DNA from: Zobellia russellii | GTDB lineage: Bacteria; Bacteroidota; Bacteroidia; Flavobacteriales; Flavobacteriaceae | Length of the DNA: 64,000 nucleotides | NCBI RefSeq assembly: GCF_018728565.1 | Contig: NZ_JACSOI010000002.1 | Location: 558,001-622,000 of the forward strand | Reading direction: 5' to 3' | The notes under the pieces: generated by a model | Told to the model about the DNA's origin: nothing | Database searches by the model: none | What the model saw: the letters and a program-made list of their open reading frames with translations, nothing else | Shown: positions 61,157 through 64,000 of the stretch, one piece after another | Layout of the letters: each line of letters begins with the position of its first letter | How positions within the stretch are numbered: the first letter of the stretch is position 1 | Translations under genes and position numbers: made by a program

Positions 61157-61164
61157 CAAAAATA
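61157..61164 (-). promoter_or_regulatory. -7 promoter element of leuS
   Basis: Minus strand TATTTTTG, full consensus, with a 20-nt leader to the leuS ATG. The -33 element is not clear. Confidence 0.4.
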
Positions 61165-61210
61165 AGTTTATTCAATTTACTTTCCTAAATTTACGGTCGC
61201 ATACACGAAT

Positions 61211-62089
61211 ATGGGCAAGTCTTTTGAACAGTATCAGAAACAAAAATTGATATCATCGTACTTTTCGGTGGTACTGAGCATTGCATTGGTGCTATTTTTA
61301 TTGGGTATTTTGGGGCTTTTGGTCATCAACACCAAAAAAATGGCCGATCACTTTAAGGAGCAGATCACGATTTCTATTTTCCTAAAGGACGAAGCCAAGG
61401 AGTCCGAAATTGACCAACTTCAGAAAAACCTGATACAGGAAGAACATACCAAGAGTGCCGTGTTCGTTTCCAAAGAGGATGCTGCCAAACAACATAGCGA
61501 GGAAATTGGCGAGGATTTCCAGAATTTTTTGGGGTACAATCCGCTTAAAAACTCCATAGACGTACAGTTACGTGCAGATTTTGTAACCCCACAGGAAATA
61601 GATTCATTGGCTACCAACCTTGCCAAAAAGACCTATGTGGAAGAAGTAAGCTATGATAAACCTCTTGTTGGCCTGTTGAGCGAAAATGTAAAACGCATTA
61701 GTTTTTGGATTTTGATTGCCAGTGGCGTACTTACTTTTATTGCCATTTTACTTATCAATAGCTCTATACGGTTAAGCATTTATTCCAAACGTTTTATTAT
61801 CAAAACCATGCAAATGGTGGGGGCCACTAAGACTTTTATACGCCGGCCCTTTATTTGGATGAACGTAAAACTGGGCATGTTCGGCGCTTTAATTGCCCTA
61901 CTTGCCATTACTGGCGCGTTATATTATTTGGATAAAAATTTTCCGGAACTGGAACTCTTTAAAGATGTTGAACAATTGGGCCTGTTGTACGGAGCCATCT
62001 TTATTCTAGGCATCTTTATTTCCTTGATCAGTACATTTTTTGCCACGCAACGGTTCCTGAACCTAAGAACGGACGAACTGTACTATTAA
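61211..62089 (+). CDS. ftsX: Cell division protein FtsX
   Basis: The 292-residue membrane protein works with the FtsE ATPase to control septal peptidoglycan hydrolases. Four membrane spans are seen: near residues 17-40 (SVVLSIALVLFLLGILGLLV), 160-182, 213-235 and 250-272. The extracellular domain with KEDAAKQHSEEIGEDFQNFL is typical. It heads the ftsX-DUF3098-uppP-truB cluster common in Bacteroidota; ftsE is elsewhere. Confidence 0.94.
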   Translation: MGKSFEQYQKQKLISSYFSVVLSIALVLFLLGILGLLVINTKKMADHFKEQITISIFLKDEAKESEIDQLQKNLIQEEHTKSAVFVSKEDAAKQHSEEIGEDFQNFLGYNPLKNSIDVQLRADFVTPQEIDSLATNLAKKTYVEEVSYDKPLVGLLSENVKRISFWILIASGVLTFIAILLINSSIRLSIYSKRFIIKTMQMVGATKTFIRRPFIWMNVKLGMFGALIALLAITGALYYLDKNFPELELFKDVEQLGLLYGAIFILGIFISLISTFFATQRFLNLRTDELYY

Positions 62090-62162
62090 CCCCGTAATTA
62101 CTAAAAACACCCTCCAAACAATAAACCTTTACGACCATAAACTTTTTTAAGTAGAACTTCGT

Positions 62163-62170
62163 TAAATTTG
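62163..62170 (+). promoter_or_regulatory. -7 promoter element directly before the DUF3098 gene
   Basis: TAAATTTG, a full match, ends 4 bp before the ATG at 62175, so the transcript would begin at or very near the start codon. Confidence 0.45.
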
Positions 62171-62174
62171 CAGC

Positions 62175-62444
62175 ATGGGTAAGAAACAAAAAGAACAGAA
62201 CGGCCAACCGGCCAAGCAAGAATTTATATTCCAGAAAAAGAACTATACGTTCTTTTTTGTAGGCCTTGCCTTTATTGCGGTAGGTTTTATACTTATGAGC
62301 GGAGGTGGTAGTGATGACCCCAATGTTTTTAATGAAGACATTTACAGTTTTAGAAGAATACGTTTGGCCCCTACACTTGTACTTATTGGTTTAGGTATTG
62401 AGATATATGCCATATTGTTGAATCCGCACAAGAAGAAAAATTAA
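62175..62444 (+). CDS. DUF3098 small membrane protein
   Basis: The 89-residue protein has two membrane segments (YTFFFVGLAFIAVGFILMSG and RLAPTLVLIGLGIEIYAILL) joined by a GGGSDDPNVFNEDIYSFRRI linker, the DUF3098 pattern. It always seems to lie between ftsX and uppP in this phylum, suggesting a cell-wall link. Function unknown. Confidence 0.9.
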   Translation: MGKKQKEQNGQPAKQEFIFQKKNYTFFFVGLAFIAVGFILMSGGGSDDPNVFNEDIYSFRRIRLAPTLVLIGLGIEIYAILLNPHKKKN

Positions 62445-62446
62445 TT

Positions 62447-63241
62447 TTGGACACGTTAGACGCCATCATTCTCGGTATCATTCAAGGATTGACCGAATTT
62501 TTACCCGTATCATCAAGTGGACATTTAGAGTTGGGGAAAGCCATTTTAGGCGACCACTCCGTACCCGAAGAAAGTCTTTTGTTTACCGTAGTACTCCATT
62601 TTGCAACTGCCCTAAGTACCATAGTTGTCTTTAGAAAGGATATCTGGGAAATCATTAGCGGCCTTTTAAGTTTTAAATGGAACGAAGAAGCCCAATTCTC
62701 CGTAAAAATTATTCTATCTATGTTGCCTGCAGTTTTTGTAGGCCTCTTTTTTGAAGAACAACTGGAAGCCTTCTTTGGTGGCAATGTTAGGTTCGTTGGC
62801 TTTATGCTATTGATTACCGCTGTACTCTTGTATTTTGCGGACAAAGCCAAGGACACGGATAAGAAAGTAAGTTTTGGCAACGCTGTGGTCGTAGGTATCT
62901 CGCAGGCCATTGCCATGTTGCCCGGTATCTCTAGAAGTGGTGCTACCATTTCTACTTCCGTACTATTGGGTGTGGACAAGACCAAAGCGGCACGTTTTTC
63001 TTTCTTAATGGTGGTCCCCCTTATTTTTGGTAAAATTGCCAAAGACCTTATGAGCGGCGACCTAAATTTTGATGGAGGAAATAATGTAGCCATGGGTGCC
63101 GGTTTTATTGCCGCATTTGTTGCGGGTCTTGCCGCCTGTACCTGGATGATCCAATTGGTAAAAAAGAGTAAACTTTCTTACTTTGCCATCTACTGCCTTA
63201 TTGTGGGACTGATCGCTATTGGTTACGGCTATATGAGCTAG
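62447..63241 (+). CDS. uppP: Undecaprenyl-diphosphatase UppP/BacA
   Basis: The 264-residue enzyme recycles undecaprenyl diphosphate to the monophosphate for peptidoglycan and glycan synthesis. The signatures LTEFLPVSSSGHLELG (residues 15-30) and MLPGISRSGATIST are both present. Seven or eight membrane helices. The start codon is TTG (62447-62449), 2 bp after the DUF3098 stop; no ATG occurs before the essential first motif, so TTG is required. Confidence 0.95.
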   Translation: MDTLDAIILGIIQGLTEFLPVSSSGHLELGKAILGDHSVPEESLLFTVVLHFATALSTIVVFRKDIWEIISGLLSFKWNEEAQFSVKIILSMLPAVFVGLFFEEQLEAFFGGNVRFVGFMLLITAVLLYFADKAKDTDKKVSFGNAVVVGISQAIAMLPGISRSGATISTSVLLGVDKTKAARFSFLMVVPLIFGKIAKDLMSGDLNFDGGNNVAMGAGFIAAFVAGLAACTWMIQLVKKSKLSYFAIYCLIVGLIAIGYGYMS

Positions 63242-63282
63242 GCCAGTTTCAGTTTTATTGAACAGGGATTAATACGTTTTAT

Positions 63283-63996
63283 ATGGATTCTCGCACCCAA
63301 GAAGATTTTCTTGCCGGACAAATATTGCTAATAGACAAACCCCTTGGGTGGTCTTCTTTTCAGGCCGTAAACAAATTAAAATGGGTCATTCGCTCAAAAT
63401 TCAAACTAAAGAAGTTTAAAATTGGGCATGCAGGAACTTTGGACCCCTTGGCCACCGGCCTATTGATTATCTGCTGCGGAAAATTCACAAAAAAAATACC
63501 GGAGCTTCAAGGGCAGGCCAAAGAATATACGGGTACCATTACTTTAGGGGCCACAACACCTTCTTACGATTTGGAAACCGAAGTTGACCAAACCTACCCT
63601 ACCGAACATATTACGGAAGCACTACTTAAAGAGACCCTTACCCAATTTATAGGTGATATTGAACAACGTCCTCCTGTTTTTTCAGCTTTAAAAAAAGACG
63701 GTAAACGTCTGTACGAATACGCCAGGGAAGGAAAAGAAGTTGAAATAAAAACGAGAAGTGTAAACGTTTCAGCCTTTGAAATTACCGAAATGAAACTGCC
63801 AAATGTTAAATTTAGGATAGTTTGCAGCAAAGGCACCTATATTAGGTCTTTGGCACATGATTTGGGGCAAGCACTACAAAGCGGTGGGCATTTATCAGAG
63901 TTAAGAAGAACCAAAATAGGCGACTATAACGTAAATAAAGCCATTGCCCCCAACATATTTGCGGAAAATCTACTAGGAAAAACATCAGAATCGTAA
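63283..63996 (+). CDS. truB: tRNA pseudouridine(55) synthase TruB
   Basis: The 237-residue enzyme makes pseudouridine 55 in the T loop of tRNAs. The catalytic aspartate is D54 in KIGHAGTLDPLATGLL. Other family segments are ILLIDKPLGWSSF, RPPVFSALKKDGKRLYEYAR and VCSKGTYIRSLAHDLG. The C-terminal PUA domain of longer homologues is absent, as in many bacteria. It ends 4 bp from the window edge. Confidence 0.96.
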   Translation: MDSRTQEDFLAGQILLIDKPLGWSSFQAVNKLKWVIRSKFKLKKFKIGHAGTLDPLATGLLIICCGKFTKKIPELQGQAKEYTGTITLGATTPSYDLETEVDQTYPTEHITEALLKETLTQFIGDIEQRPPVFSALKKDGKRLYEYAREGKEVEIKTRSVNVSAFEITEMKLPNVKFRIVCSKGTYIRSLAHDLGQALQSGGHLSELRRTKIGDYNVNKAIAPNIFAENLLGKTSES

Positions 63997-64000
63997 AAAG

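Noticed and set aside
62482-63093. 203-codon frame antisense to uppP
   Set aside because: It exactly mirrors a conserved membrane protein gene; its Lys/Ser/Thr/Pro-rich composition is that of a complement strand.
1-64000. CRISPR array, insertion sequence or prophage
   Set aside because: No regularly spaced direct repeats, no transposase or integrase frame and no phage structural gene was seen.

Overview
The window reads as chromosomal DNA of a marine member of the Bacteroidota, family Flavobacteriaceae (Zobellia, Maribacter or a close relative is my guess). The grounds are SusC/SusD pairs, type IX secretion (Por) C-terminal tails, promoters of the TTTG-N19/20-TAnnTTTG type, an almost complete lack of Shine-Dalgarno sequences, S16 with an acidic tail, DnaE with a fused proofreading exonuclease, and Bacteroidota-specific families (DUF4296, DUF4271, DUF3098). 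Base composition by eye is about 40% G+C. I see no insertion sequences, prophage or CRISPR array.

Region 1 (1-15.9 kb) is an accessory polysaccharide/sulfatase locus. On the plus strand are the tail of a SusC porin, a SusD-like lipoprotein and a large FG-GAP/ASPIC-UnbV lipoprotein. Converging on it from 14.4 kb is a tight six-gene minus-strand operon of planctomycete-type families: a PSCyt1-DUF1549-DUF1553 cytochrome lipoprotein, a Tat-exported DUF1501 protein, a Tat-exported beta-propeller, a chitobiase/discoidin-like lipoprotein, a membrane DUF2231-cytochrome-LRR-discoidin chimera and a sulfatase. A Tat-exported TIM-barrel isomerase/epimerase diverges from it. Most products should act outside the cytoplasm, and two carry CxxCH haem sites, so this is the best candidate for an undescribed redox-linked catabolic system.

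Region 2 (15.9-23.5 kb) is housekeeping: rimM, rpsP, dnaE, trxA, a DUF58 protein and tRNA-Asp with a textbook promoter and terminator. Region 3 (23.7-30.2 kb) holds a secreted DUF5060/DUF4038-malectin-LamG enzyme with a T9SS tail, a small Cys/His-rich protein, and a TPR histidine kinase/response regulator pair.

Region 4 (30.7-40.1 kb) is a polyol (probably mannitol) utilisation locus: an outer-membrane protein, a three-part sugar ABC importer, a mannitol-dehydrogenase-family enzyme and a PfkB kinase in one operon, then a second, opposite-strand dehydrogenase paralogue diverging from a regulator that looks derived from a Nudix enzyme. A perfect 11-bp inverted repeat sits just upstream of the operon. 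It is followed by two small paralogous proteins made of little more than a signal peptide and a T9SS tail.

Region 5 (41-64 kb) is core genome: FKBP isomerase, a LuxE-like protein, tyrS, an epimerase, pyrC with a dolichol-phosphate-mannose-type glycosyltransferase and DUF4296, a GT39 transferase with DUF4271 and hemD, pckA, DUF423, saccharopine dehydrogenase with an Lrp regulator, ferritin, a zinc peptidase, SemiSWEET, leuS with an unusual insert, and ftsX-DUF3098-uppP-truB.
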